Of a stretch of 64,000 bases of DNA, positions 11,280 to 23,294 are shown in pieces. The translations under genes were made by a program, and so were the position numbers. Each line of letters opens with the position of its first letter. Within the stretch, counting starts at the first letter, position 1. The notes below the pieces were generated by a model. That model searched no databases. It had not been told where the DNA came from and saw nothing but the letters and a program-made list of their open reading frames with translations. The DNA is from Isoetes taiwanensis (Eukaryota > Streptophyta > Lycopodiopsida > Isoetales > Isoetaceae): NCBI GenBank assembly GCA_021234155.1, contig JAJEKV010000027.1, positions 5,702,623 through 5,766,622 on the forward strand. The letters are read 5' to 3'.

Positions 11280-11985
11280 TGCATTATGTCAAGGGTGCTC
11301 AAATGAAGTGGCAAATGTAATCTTTGAGAGTGTACTCCCTCGACTTGCAGAGGATGTACTTCCAGAGACTTCAGCAGGACTACTTTTAGCAGTAGCGGAT
11401 AGGCTACACAGTTTGGTTGGCCTGTTTGCTGTTGGGTGTCATCTTCTGCATTAACTCATACGGGTTAGTTAAAATGTTGGTAAAAAGTTCAGTGGACCTG
11501 GACTTGAAAGTTGCTTTTGTTTCGCGGCCAGAGATGTGCGGCCGGTGCCGGTTTCGGCAATGTGCAAAATGATGTTTTGCGATTTGTAATCAGAAGGTTG
11601 GGCAACGTTTGGTTGACAGTGCGAATAATGCAGAGTTTGTACAGGCTGTGTTTGCTGAAAGAGGCCATATACCTGCTCTGGGATCTCAATCTGTAGGTCA
11701 AATGGAAGAGGCTGCAAAAAGGGGTTCGTTAAAAAAATTGTTGAAGCCTAAGCCCGTCCTACAAGAGAAAGCATTGTGGAGTGCTTATAAGGAAACTGCG
11801 TCAGGTATTTATCCAGGCATTGGGATTGATATCTTTATCCAGGCATTGGGCTTGAAGACTATTTTAATAATGTCTTTGTTATGGCATAAGACGAAGACTT
11901 GCGTAAAAATAGGCTGGCCATGTTACAGAATATTGCAGCATTACCAGCAAGCATTGTTGATCTCTCAGTTTTACCTGGTTTTTAA
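11280..11985 (+). pseudogene. EDD1: C-terminal part of organellar (bacterial-type) glycyl-tRNA synthetase, broken
   Basis: The sequence matches the end of the fused alpha/beta glycyl-tRNA synthetase used in plastids and mitochondria (EDD1 in Arabidopsis). It begins near ALCQGCSNEVANV, then LPETSAGLLLAVADRL and SLVGLFAVGC. After a frame change near 11,440 it continues through VFAERGHIPALG and EKALWSAYKETASGI. In a third frame near 11,850-11,985 it reaches NRLAMLQNIAALP and the family's usual ending LPGF plus stop. Frame changes and in-frame stops (for example in the block after 11,900) mean it cannot encode enzyme. The N-terminal catalytic alpha part is missing. It follows the ClpP6 fragment in the same orientation. 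Confidence 0.8.
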
Positions 11986-13984
11986 GGTGCAAGAACATGA
12001 GTGCAGTAATTGACAGTTGACCTATAGAGGCAGTGAGTCATTGTGGAATGTCTTCTAGTTATATGGTTTTGATCATGTTCCACAAGAAATCATTTTGCCA
12101 ATTTCATAAACGATGAATTGTGTCTGCTTGTTTCATATGACATTGAATGCCGTATTTGAGTCCATTATTCTCATCTTAAATCACAATCCGTTCACCTTAC
12201 AGTCTCGTGGTTGCCAATCTCAATACCTTGATTGCCAAACTCATAGTCGTGTATGTTTTCCATCTGGCCATTTTCTGCAGCTTATGGTGTTTGTGCTGCA
12301 GGGTTATTCATAAGATGTTCCATCTGTTGCGTGGAGGATAAGACCAGAAACATCTTATAGGTGTTTTTGTTTTGTGGTACTATGCCAAGTCAATTTGCAT
12401 ATATTATCTAAGATCAGCCTGTTACCTGCCTCACGTGCTATGATTTACATTCGGTCCATCTATGGGTTGCAAATTTGGGGGATGTTAAAAAGCAAGGTTT
12501 GAAGTAAGCTCTAGAAAATCTTTTGTAAGAACATGGACAGTTTTCAAGTGACTTGCGTACTGCTTTTCTATACAGTTGTGGCATTATCTACCAAGTCAAT
12601 TATGCTGCGCTACCCATTTGTAATGCTGCTTGGCAGGATCCATTCATGCAGGAGCTATACAAAAGTGCAATGCTTCGAATGTGTTGAGCATACTAGAGTT
12701 GATACTCAGTTCCCGCATTTCCTTGCTGAAGTTGATCGCGAATGCCGATGCCTGATATCCATTGATCAAGCATGTTTGTAAGCTGAGTAATTTCAGGATG
12801 CTTAAATTGGAAAAGATTAATGTCTAGTTATCACAATTATTAAATGATGACAATTATGTCAGATTTATTGGCTGATCTTAACAAATAAACTACGTTTGCG
12901 GCATAGCTAAGCATTGCTGCAATTGAAGGAGTTGAAAATAAGGCATGTAGGGGACAAATTGGCATTAGTGTACATGAATATTTGATCAGCCAAAGTAACC
13001 TTTACCAAAGAATAAGGGCTCAGAAAAGAGAACAAGCCCCTTACATTTTTCTTCTTGATTTCCCAGTCAATATTATACAATGAATAAATCTTAAATTGCA
13101 CGTGGAACATGTTATGCATATATAATTGCATGCATGCATGTACATGTAAATAATTTTATGCATGTTTAACAAACTCTATCATCACAATATACAAATGTCC
13201 ATTAATATAATAAAAACAAGGTATAATTTGATGCATTTATGCATGAACTAAATGAAAACTGAAATGATAAATGAAAATGTTAAATGGAGTCATCGGCCAA
13301 GTTGACTTGTAAAATTATCCAGTCACATAGGTGGTATTGGCTAGTTTGTTCATCCTCATTGACCATTTGTCCAAGGAAATTAAGATTTTAAACTAATTGA
13401 TACAAGCTATCACACCTAACACACTTTATACTTTTATAGGACTTGTAAGTTGATCAAATACATCGGGATTGATTCAACAACAATATTGAGATACTATTTT
13501 TCTTGGGGGAAGGTGAACATTACAATGTTCTTCCACAATGTGCTGCGATGGAATTATTCAGAAACTATTTCCCGGCTCATATTAGTTTGTGGTTCTCGAC
13601 CTTTGCAAAGAGTCTCGTCCTCTTTATCGTCTGTTATGTACAAAGTGTTATTCTACCTCGTATCATATTAGTTTGAGATCATATATAGAGGCATATCATA
13701 TGTTGACATTTGCGTAAGGACGACTAGGTCAAAGCTAGGATCCTCCCCCTCTCCCCCATTTTCTTTCTTCGTTGGCTTATCAGATGAAAAGAGAATGAAA
13801 ATAAAGCAGCTTTTGAATTAGCATATGCGAACATCTAGACATATCTCTCTTATGTAATTTAGGTAGGGGTAACGTCCTTGGGTAGGCCATTACGCGGGGT
13901 AAGGGCCTGGCAAGCCACGTCAGGGGCGAGCCGAGCACGCATCCTGTGTATAGTCATCGTCCACGGCATCTCTCTTTGCATTTT
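11986..13984. other. Intergenic, no gene seen
   Basis: Short frames only. A patch at 12,530-12,780 has weak coding character but no recognisable motif. An AT-rich stretch with repeated GCATG words lies at about 13,110-13,250. No terminal repeats were found. Confidence 0.4.
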
Positions 13985-14209
13985 CTAGATCTCTTCTGTA
14001 ACTCTGTTGTCAACGGTGAAGTTCCGGTTCGTCAGCGGATGCTTCAGGAACAGTCCCGCCATTGTCTTCACTCGCGAGACAGACGTGTAGGCCATTCCGT
14101 GCATGTACATGCCTCTGGCAAGCGGGGATTCTGTTGACTTGTCCTTATGCTTCTGCAATACTTCTTCCATGCCGAGCATCAAAGATTTCTTTAAGCCAAT
14201 TCCCATCAA
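13985..14209 (-). pseudogene. Small fragment of a PIF1-family helicase C-terminus
   Basis: The 74-residue frame contains AYTSVSRVKTMAGLFL followed by KHPLTNRNF. This resembles the last conserved helicase motif of PIF1-type proteins (pattern YVALSRV..LEGLFL..). The ATP-binding motifs are absent, so it is only a scrap, probably of a Helitron or another transposon-borne helicase. It differs from the Helitron helicase at 43.8-48.6 kb in this same motif, so it comes from another family or subfamily. Confidence 0.4.
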
Positions 14210-17200
14210 GTCATGGTATCAAGTATTCTATTGTCTAGAAGTAGTAATTTGAATTGATTGTTAAAACATGACTTTAAACTATGATTTAAGCCACTTCATC
14301 CTCCGGCCATGGAGGACAACCCTCCGTGCGCAGCACCTTGTTTTTCCCTTTAGAATACCTAAACAAGGTGCTTGTGCAGGGGTTGCTCTCTGGTGGGCCG
14401 AAAGTGTGTTTTCATGGTTCTATTTCGTCATTTTGTATTTGGTCTTGTTTGTTTTGTATGGCGCTATATGTAAATGCTTCCAACTTATGATATGACTGAA
14501 ATAGCGAACGAATCCACGAGCAAATAGTGTTTGTCTTTATTACTAAAGCTGCTATATATTGATATGGTTGAAAAAATGAGTTGAGTATTGAAAGTTCGCC
14601 AATGAGAATGAAAATAACGACAACTCGCCAAGAAGATGCCAATGAAAACGACCACAACTCGCCAAGAAGATGCCATCCGACTTCAAAATCAAGGCAGAAG
14701 ACAGGTTCACAACCCAAATAAATGAATAAGATCAAATACACCTAGCGCGGATGAAAAGGCAAAAGGCTCTTTTGAATTTTCCACCAACCGACGAACTTGC
14801 CAAGTTCGGTTTTGCTTAAAAATTCTAAAAATCCAATAGATAAAAGATCGTCGGTGAAATTTTAACTTGCCATAACGTGATGTAGATCACTTTGACAACC
14901 CAAGGGGATGATGAAGATGCACTTTGACAACCCAAAGCAATGGCAGATTGTAACATGCTATGTTATGGTTGATATTCCACACCTTTTCTTCGATGCTCAT
15001 TGATTTCTCTATCACGAAGAGGTCCACCAATGTCCAATTGTTCCATGTGTTTTGCTGCCATGGGACCATATTGCTTCCCACCCATTGAAGAATACAAATT
15101 TGCCAAAAAAGAAGCCACTCAAGCACTCCCTTCTGAATTGAGCAAACCAAGCAGTGAATAAACCATGTTCAATCACCATCAAACATTTGATTCTAATCTA
15201 TATTGTATAACATATCAACATCATCTGCCAAACATTCAACTTATTCAAAAATAAAGAATCCCTTAGCATCATCCATTTTCTTTAGCATACTACTGTTTCA
15301 GACTTACGAAAATCATTGAATTCATCAAGGGCCTTTGAGCTTGCCTAAGAAATCTACTTTGCAAGGGAGTGTAATTAAAGGATGGCGGAGAAAAGTGTGG
15401 ATATGTTAGGTTGGAGGGGTAATCCCACTCCTGAAAGTTGCATCGATTGTACGTCTTTGTGAAATAGTTTTTCAAGTTGTTTGTCTTACTACTCTAACCT
15501 GTAACTGCTACCTGAGATCCTGAGATCATGATGTGTTCTGATGCTTAGGCATTATCCCACTTCTGTTTACTAGTCACTTGATTCATAGAAATGTTGTTTG
15601 AGCCTCAGCCTTCCTCATGGCATTGTTGCAGACATTTAGTGGTTTAGGTTGCTTGAAACTGGCCAATGTTATACATCATTCCTTAATTTAATCAGTCAAT
15701 CACTATGACAGTTCAATCTGGAGCTTCTATGAAGCAACCAAGCTACATTTAATGCAATCTTGTAATTGCACCTTGTAATCAATCATACTTGTTTACTTTT
15801 TGGCACATCGTGGGACTTCCAAGCTTGAAAAGCATTGGAGGTGGCATGTTTATCGACAATGCCAAAGCTACCAATATGGCAATGGCCGCATGAAACCTAT
15901 TCACAACGCTTTGAAGAATTCCAAAGATTGTCCTTTCATATACTGACAAACATCCAACAGAAAATCAGTATTAGAACTTCTTAACAGAAAAATAAATAAG
16001 AACTATTATAAACCAATAACATGATCCTCGGTAGTGGTATAGGATTCAACACTTCCAATCCATAATCAACAAATTATAAACACGCCTTCCACATAGTTTG
16101 AGAAACAAAGAGGAAGATGACAAAAGTAATGGAGGTTTGGCAAAGAAGAGAATGAAATTATGTGCATAAACAAATTTCAAAAAGTCAAAAGCATAAATCT
16201 ACAAAGCAAACCATGGCATACATGAGCCAAGCAAAGAAGCATACTTACTTCTGAACTTTAAAAATATCTATTGCCATTATCTGTCATCCTAAGGTACAAA
16301 AAAATAAGGACACTTACAGATATTGAAGAGTACACGTTCCTGATCTTTTCGCAAATTTGAGACTACACCAATACCTCATACTGTTACAATAACAGTTGCC
16401 TTGACAGATCCTTGAACCTCCTATCCTCGAATAAAAAAAATGGATGCATCAAACAAATTAAGCAAGTACTGTGCAGTATTGAAAGAGAAAGAAAAACAAC
16501 TAATTAACTAGAGCTGTGTTTCAACAAGCTTGATGTATTTGAAAAACTAGAACACAAGAAAAAAGCATAACCAAGCCATAATTCCCACTTCTTATTTTAT
16601 ACACAAGTCACAAGCTCAGCACCACACCTTGTTTAGTGCATTATCTCTCGTATAAAACATCTATTTTTCTATATCGAGCAATCTTCTACCAATTTAGAGA
16701 ATGATAAATGTATTCTTTGTTGGTTGGGCGCCTACTGTTTTAAAGGTATTGAAAGGAGATGGAAATAAGAGGGTTAGACAATTGAAAAATGCATTCTTCG
16801 TGGATTAGAGGAATGTTTCTAAAGATGCAGATAGGATTCAGAAATGATAGATTCAGAGAAATCAGAGGCATATTATTTGTTCTTTGCAGCTACAATTTGG
16901 CCACATTCCTCTAACTTGTTTGTGGCCTGTGAAACATCGCCCTAATTTGTTTCGGGCTTACGAGCAGATAGTACAAATGGGATACTCATAAAGAGTACAT
17001 AATGAATAAAGAGTGCTTATATAATAACAACAATGCTTCTGTTCTGTGGAATGAATATTATATTGGGCATGCAGCATCAAAAAGGGAAAGCAACGATTGA
17101 TTACTACTGTAGGATTCTATTGAAAAAGCTGAAATTCAATCTCGACATCACTGATAGCTTCTAAGCCTAAGCTGATCCCTTTCTGAAATGCAAGCAGGAT

Positions 17201-17932
17201 TGATAATTTATACTTAATTTAGAGAATATTATTCCATGCCAGATGTCATGCAACATGCACATGCACTACCTATTTGGCTATATTTGTTGAGCCTATCAAA
17301 ACAGGAAGCATCCTTCATTTGTTTGGATACGTGTTTATTGCTTGGAACAATGCCATGACCATTAGATAGCAAAATTCCATTTGTATCGCATGGTAATCCT
17401 TGTGTTTCAAATCATTGGCTTCGTTGTATGTTTAATATGTTGTCTTACATTCACTGCAGTTGTGCAACGGGCAATCTGTCATCTCCGTGACAAAATGGGT
17501 CCAACATCAAGTACTATGGCATCATCTGATACTGGAAAGCCAAAATGACATATTTATAAAAACTTGAACTTATTCAGGTCTAATAGAAATCAATTCAAGG
17601 ATGCCATTATAAGATTATATGCATTTTGAACTCTTCTTGATTTTAATAGTTTTTATATGTTTTAATTATACAGGTTTATTTTTAAATCAAAAGGACAATG
17701 GTTATCAAACCATAAAATTGCTTTCAAAACTAATTCTTATTTGAATTTATTTAGAATTAGACATTTCGAGAATATAGAACTTCAATTTTTAGTGATTTAA
17801 CAATTTATATTTTGGCAATCAGAATAATTTGTAAATGAAAGCTGATGGTTTGATAAGCGATTGACTTAAACAATTATAAGGAATTCACAGTATACAAACT
17901 CTTAGCACTTTTAAAAACATTTTAAGCAAATT
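14210..17932. other. Long gene-poor stretch
   Basis: No convincing gene. A minus-strand frame at 14,887-15,150 includes an odd Trp-rich segment (WNNWTLVDLF) that I do not recognise. At about 17,460-17,548 an AG acceptor is followed by a short open frame ending in TGA (contains RAICHLRDKMGP), which could be a stray last exon. The part after 17,560 becomes strongly AT-rich. Confidence 0.4.
14601..14674. repeat. Two imperfect tandem copies, about 34-40 bases
   Basis: 14601-14640 and 14641-14674 share a core containing ACAACTCGCCAAGAAGATGCC. The first copy has 6 extra bases. No gene is associated. Confidence 0.7.
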
Positions 17933-18065
17933 GATTACATGATAAAGTTTATATTTTAATAACAAAATTTTGAATAGTTTATGATTGAAGAAATAAAATA
18001 TATTGAAAAATAATCAATCATAATAAACTATTCAAATTTGTTTTTATTAAAATACAAACGTAATC
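17933..18065. repeat. Foldback inverted repeat, arms about 52-56 bases
   Basis: The left arm, 17933-17988, begins GATTAC and contains TTGAATAGTTTATGATTGA. The right arm, 18014-18065, is its approximate reverse complement and ends GTAATC. The spacer is about 25 bases. The arms differ by small indels and substitutions. This AT-rich hairpin is typical of a foldback MITE. Its outer limits are unclear and no target duplication was recognised. Confidence 0.7.
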
Positions 18066-18104
18066 ATTTAATTACTTTCCACTAAAAACTTCCATTAAAT
18101 ATTT

Positions 18105-18385
18105 GGGTCAAAGCATGGAGGTGGGGGACACTTTTTGTGTCAGCGACACATGGTGCTTAGGGGGTGCTTTCCGGAGCTATTTTCTTTGTATTTTTAAAAA
18201 ATATTTTTCTTTTATTTTTTTGATATTTTTTCCTGAAACGCATTCATATTACGCCTTGGAATACAAAATTTCAGCTTCATCGGAGTTATAGAAAAAAAGA
18301 TAAAATTAAGTAAAATTTCCCACATTAGGTGCTTATGGGGTGCTTGGCTGGCGTAAAAATGCCCCCCAGCTCCATGCTTTGACCC
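18105..18385. mobile_element. MITE, about 281 bp, with near-perfect terminal inverted repeats
   Basis: The left end reads GGGTCAAAGCATGGAGGTGG and the right end is the reverse complement with one mismatch (GCTTTGACCC at the edge). Both sides are flanked by ATTT (18101-18104 and 18386-18389), which may be the target-site duplication. Inside, two direct copies of a GGTGCTTA..GGGGTGCTT word lie just inside the two ends (about 18151 and 18328). There is no coding capacity, so movement would need a transposase in trans. I could not assign it to a superfamily. Confidence 0.75.
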
Positions 18386-18386
18386 A

Positions 18387-20150
18387 TTTTGAACAGACAA
18401 TATTTTGATATATATAGTCTTCTTATATGAAGATTTGATTCAAAAAAGACTGAAGTGAAAATTAGTCTAGAAAAAAATCTTATATTATAATGTTTTGATG
18501 TAAGTCTGTAGTGCATCGAGCCCTAAATTGAACGGATCAGATTGATTCGTGACACGTGGCATCATCATGCCCTCTTCTTCTTTCTTTACGGTTTTTCTTC
18601 ACGGCAGGGTAGGAGCAGCTTACCAAAGAGCCCCTCCCGAAGCAACTTGCCACAGCCTAAGCTCGCAATGATGTATCTGAGCTTTAAACATTCAGGAGCG
18701 TTTGGGCTCACTTGGGCTCACATGAGCCGGATTTGATGGTTGAAGCTAAGATAGCCGGATTTGTTTCGGAAAGGTAATCTTTCCATGGTTTATTACCGGA
18801 TGATCTTTGCTTTTGTTTGGAATTGAAGGGGCTCCGCATTGCTCCAATTTGTGCCTTGGTCCGATTTGAAATGTTGAAGACTGATTTTATCTCGGGCAGA
18901 CATTATACAGAATCGGCTTTTTGTAGACTCATTTCTGCAGTTCAGAGTATACCACAAAATTTCCCAGTATCCAACCAAAGGTATTTTGGTTTTTGCCTGC
19001 ATGCAACTTGCTTCATTCCATCTGGTTCATAGGTAGAAGTTGCATTAGCAGGCCTGCGGATGGGCTTAAACAAGGATCTTGGGTCTAGAACGATTCTCTA
19101 GCTCTGATCCAGTTCATGTCTACAGTTAAGGTTATAAATGGAATTTTTGACAGCTATGTTCTAAGCATGGATGGCTTTTATATAACAGAAAAAATTTCAT
19201 GCTATGGGCCTCAGATATTTAAATTATCTTAGTACTATGTTTTACAGAAATGCCATGCTGAGGCTAAATGAGGTCGTCTTTAAGTTTAAGCTCACTTTAT
19301 AATATGATATTTTGCCCAATTGGAATAAGCCTATGCACCCCTGCACATTATTTTTGCCGATGATGTTGATCTCGGTAGTATTCTTGAGTTCTTCTAAGAT
19401 TCATGGCCCGTTTGCAAACTATATAAATAAATGGAGGTCTTTATCCTAAGAAGGGTTTTAGATTGCATGCTTTCCAGCTCATAGGCCAGCAACCTGTGAA
19501 GGAGACGGCTCCATTGTGAAGCAAATTCCAGGGAATGCGTCTCATTTTACAATAAAGGTAATGAAAACTCTAAATGATATAGGGTTGATCCTTGCAGGGA
19601 ACCCCTGTGTTGCCTGTCTCCTCAGTTCCTTTTGCCTTGCCTGCATCTTAATGAACATAACATTAACAGAACAATCTTTTAAGCACTTTGTGAGCAGATG
19701 GGCAGAGGCGGCAGCTTATAGGTAAGTATGTGCTTTCTTCTTTTAAACAAACACCTTTAAAGCTGCAAGGAAACTAAAGCTTCCATGCAACCTGTTCTTG
19801 AAGCTCACAAAGGAAAGCAGTGTTGGACATGCTTCACGAATTGCATAGAAGTTCAGCAAGCAGTGTTGGACATGCTTCACGAATTGCATAGAAGTTCAGC
19901 AAGCAGTGTTGGACATGCTTCAGGGATTGCATAGAAGTTCAGCAGGGAGGAAAAAAAAGCAATTAGAGTTTAAATTATACAAAGCAAGGAATCATCATAC
20001 AAATTACAGACATAACCTACTACATCAGATGTATAGACAACAATTTCGCACCAAACCCAGGTTCGTTTATCCATGGCAACACTCCTTTTCTTTGGTAGAT
20101 CTTTTTTTCTTAACCTCTGTATGATGTTTTATTCCTCTTTATCTTCAGCT
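18387..20150 (+). other. Region with several exon-like blocks, gene not recognised
   Basis: Open blocks with plausible splice borders occur at 18817-18981 (contains LKGLRIAPICALVRFEML, ends at a GT), about 19,480-19,558 (CEGDGSIVKQIPGNASHFTI, then GTAATG) and about 19,900-20,060 (GRKKKQLEFKLYKARN, then CAG/GTTCG). All lie on the plus strand. They may be exons of one decayed gene. The middle block faintly resembles an immunoglobulin/filamin-like repeat, but I would not name it. A 43-base tandem repeat, not a multiple of three, disrupts the last block. Confidence 0.3.
19816..19944. repeat. 43-bp tandem repeat, three copies
   Basis: Copies at 19816-19858, 19859-19901 and 19902-19944, each starting AGCAGTGTTGGACATGCTTC. 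The first two are identical and the third differs at a few bases. A 43-base unit shifts reading frame at each copy, so it breaks the exon-like block it lies in. Confidence 0.95.
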
Positions 20151-20610
20151 TCAGGTTTTTTAGTTAAAGGGAATCACAAACAGATGCATTTGAAGATTGA
20201 ATTATGTAAAGCCATGACATTCAATTAAAGTTTTGGCCTGTTGAAACACTTCAACTCCCTGAAGAGTTATGAGGAATTAATGCATGCAGCAAATTTATAT
20301 AGTTTCTAGCAGTAACTACCTCAACTCTGGAAGGTCCAGCACGACCTACACATCGAGAGTCGTCTCAATTTAAATATTCTAACGCACCTTTTGGCAAAGG
20401 TAATAAGTTTACAAGGCATTCAAACTATCAGGCTTCTCAGGTTTTATGTTGGAAGTATAATATTCAGTCTTATAATCACATGTTGATGTACAATCTATGC
20501 TATACATTATGTGGTAAATGTTGGGGGTGTCCATTTGCCATTTGTGGATTTGTTCGGCATAGTTAATATTGCTCTACAACTCAAGAAAGTCTCAATGGTT
20601 ATGTATATAA

Positions 20611-20894
20611 CATAAGGATAACAATAACATGACTTGAAATAAAAAGACATACTTCATGGTCGATATATATGATTACCTCTGTTTTGAACATTGGCAACTG
20701 CCTATGTGGCACACTAGGGCTTAAAGGCATTCACACATACCCTTACAAAAAAACATAAGGATAACAATAACATGACTTGAAATAAAAAGACATACTTCAT
20801 GGTCGATATATATGATTACCTCTGTTTTGAACATTGGCAACTGCCTATGTGGTACACTAGGGCTTAAAGGCATTCACACATACCCTTACAAAAA
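20611..20894. repeat. 143-bp tandem direct duplication
   Basis: 20611-20753 is repeated immediately at 20754-20894, starting CATAAGGATAACAATAACAT in both. Apart from the run of A at the end I see one difference (GTGGCACAC against GTGGTACAC). The near-identity indicates a recent duplication in otherwise decayed DNA. Confidence 0.95.
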
Positions 20895-21686
20895 TCAAGA
20901 GTCAATACACAGACCAACACATCTACATTCTTACTGTCTTAACCACATGCAATTGCTACCCCCTAGGCTAGCATTCTTAATGTCTTGATTCCCCCTAGAC
21001 TCATATTCTTGTTGTCTTGAACACATGCAAATGGTATCCCCTACACTATCATGCCGCATCTTCCATACTGGATTTTTTGAGAATGACTAAATTTAAAAGA
21101 AGGAACTCCCAACTTATGTCCAGCAACGCTGGGCACCGTTACTAGTATATATATAATCTTGTCTGGGCATCTGTGAGGTATACCTATTAGATCTGAACAA
21201 GTCCAAATTTTGTTAAATATATCATCAAAGGCATTGGACAGTGCAGCCATAAATATTGGCATATCTTAGGAGGAGATAAATTGCTTATTATTGGGTAATG
21301 TGTGATGAGTTCAAGTAGCTGCAAATGAATATGAACTTCCTTTTTGTTTTTGATATGTATTGAGCCGTATCAACGGATTGTTAGATAATACTGACATAGC
21401 AAGTTGTCAAGATGTAAACTAGGTGTAGAGGCCTATTGGCTGGATAATAGTGTGTCTGTAAATATAAAGGCAATTGGATTGAAATGGTGATTGGATGGCT
21501 AGCAGAAAAACCACATCGTGGTCAATGCAAGCATTTGTTGACCAAGGATCTTTGAATAAATAGAGCAAGAAAAATATTAGCCTTAAATGTCTAAATTTTC
21601 ATGAACAAAACGAAGGATACTTTCTGTTATTGAAAGCAAAACCAGAGCAAATTATATGTACATAGACATAACCAATATGGGTACAC
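20895..21686. other. Intergenic, no gene seen
   Basis: Short frames only. Two imperfect copies of a CCCCCTAG..TTCTT.TGTCTTGA word occur around 20,950-21,030. No mobile-element ends recognised. Confidence 0.4.
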
Positions 21687-21968
21687 TCAAACACAGGTTT
21701 CAAACAGGTTCCATAGGCATAGGGGCAGTACCACTGCTAGAAGTAGCTGCAACCTCTGTAGTGCAAAGTTGCCTTCCTTGTCTTGGAATTTTACTGATTG
21801 CTCCAAGGTTTTCAGATGGGCTGCTTGTTCCTCAATTGCTGTTACTATATAAGCATTATCACGATCAAAATTTTCTTTCTGTTGCTCAGCACTGTTCAGG
21901 AGCCAAGAATTTCTTTCTCTCAGTTCCTCAATCCAAACCAATAGCTTCTGAATTGGCATAAGACACAC
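21687..21968 (-). other. Open frame with coiled-coil character, family unknown
   Basis: The 93-residue frame has a charged, heptad-like middle (RERNSWLLNSAEQQKENFDR, then IEEQAAHLKTLEQ) and a hydrophobic end (LQLLLAVVLPLCLW). The amino-acid pattern looks like real coding sequence, but the preceding DNA is broken in several frames. It is most likely the tail of a decayed gene. I do not recognise the family. Confidence 0.3.
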
Positions 21969-21997
21969 GAAGCCGCGTACTTTCTTCCTGCTGCGAG

Positions 21998-22039
21998 ACT
22001 GCTCCTATACAGATACAGACTGCTCCTATATAGATACAG
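21998..22039. repeat. 21-bp tandem repeat, two copies
   Basis: 21998-22018 and 22019-22039, each reading ACTGCTCCTATAYAGATACAG, with one C/T difference. Confidence 0.85.
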
Positions 22040-22199
22040 ACTTGAGTGATATTAAATAGGGGCAAATTGCAGCATGATTTTGCACGTCGCCTGCAGAGAA
22101 CCCTGCTCTGAAAGAACCGTCCATTGGAAGATCCCACAGCTCCTCCTAGTTTTTCCCTCCTAGCATAGATTGTGGAGCTCAAATTCATTGTAAATTTCT

Positions 22200-23294
22200 T
22201 ATCAAAATTTCTGCAAAGTCATTAATCTTGATAAATACGGGAGTTTAGAATTGTCTAAGCTTAGACATAGTTAGTTCAACTTTTGCAGGTTCAAAACTGA
22301 CATCCTTTTGACTTAATACAAAACATCTTCTGCAACACATGGGACATGCTATAGCTTCAATAATAAACTAATAGGTCATGCTATAGCTTGCTTTGTTCTA
22401 AATTTATTTTACTTACTAAAGGGAGATTTTCTATGTTTTTTCTAGGGGAAACCTGCTAGAATTGACACTAAATTTCCTGTAGTTCTAAAACCAACCAGCA
22501 AGTTTCGTACAAGTTAAAATCTAACCTACAATTTCCTGTAAGTTAAGCATGAATTCATTAATTAGAGAAATTTGGAATTCTCGTTTAGCATGAAATAGGT
22601 TAGCGGGTAGCCATATAGTGCAAAAACTACTACCAATTGAGTAAAAGTTGGCATTTTTTTGCACAAATTCTGCAAAGGCTTCGGTCTTATTCGGAAATAT
22701 AGTTTTTACTGCTAATGCAAAGGTTCACCGCGAGTATAACGTAGTAGGAGGGAGTGTTAAAACTTCTCGCAAGAAGCGCGAACGCGATGTTTCGCAGCTG
22801 AAAGGAGACAAAATAATGTGCCTTTTATTAAAACCATATGAGAGCATTGTGTTAAAAGAAGGTACCGAGGAGCAAGGATACACACAAAATTCAGTATTTA
22901 AAGCCATATAATTGCTACAGAGGATCGCGGTCGCGATTATTTTTAGCATTAAACATATGGTAAAAGATATGGGTAAAGACAAAACCAAAGTTCCCGAAAC
23001 AAAAATTTCCATTGAAGGAAGTAATATACAACATAATTACTGATTGAAGGAGATAATTATTCCGATTGTGTGTCGATACTTCATCGTATCACACCCATTT
23101 CATTGGCCATGCGATTGACATGCTCTCTACCCAATTCCATAGCTTGTGTTGTGTCCATCTCGAATAACCTCGTGATCTCCGGAACTACAACACCCATGGC
23201 CTTTTGCGATCTTATTTGCCGCAGATGTGAATCGGGCTCCCATTCTTCATCGTCCATTACCTTTGCTCCCGCCTATAAGTTCGTTTTGCAAGAG
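22200..23294. other. Intergenic, start of a GC-richer transposon-like block
   Basis: No gene. From about 22,700 the composition becomes richer in CpG. GCGCGAACGCGATG occurs near 22,777 and GATCGCGGTCGCGATT at about 22,923. The same palindrome-like motif recurs at 27.5-29.4 kb, which suggests this is one flank of a large repetitive element. Confidence 0.4.

Noticed and set aside
13870-13945. GC-rich block resembling an LTR end
   Set aside because: No second copy, target duplication, primer-binding site or polypurine tract was found nearby.
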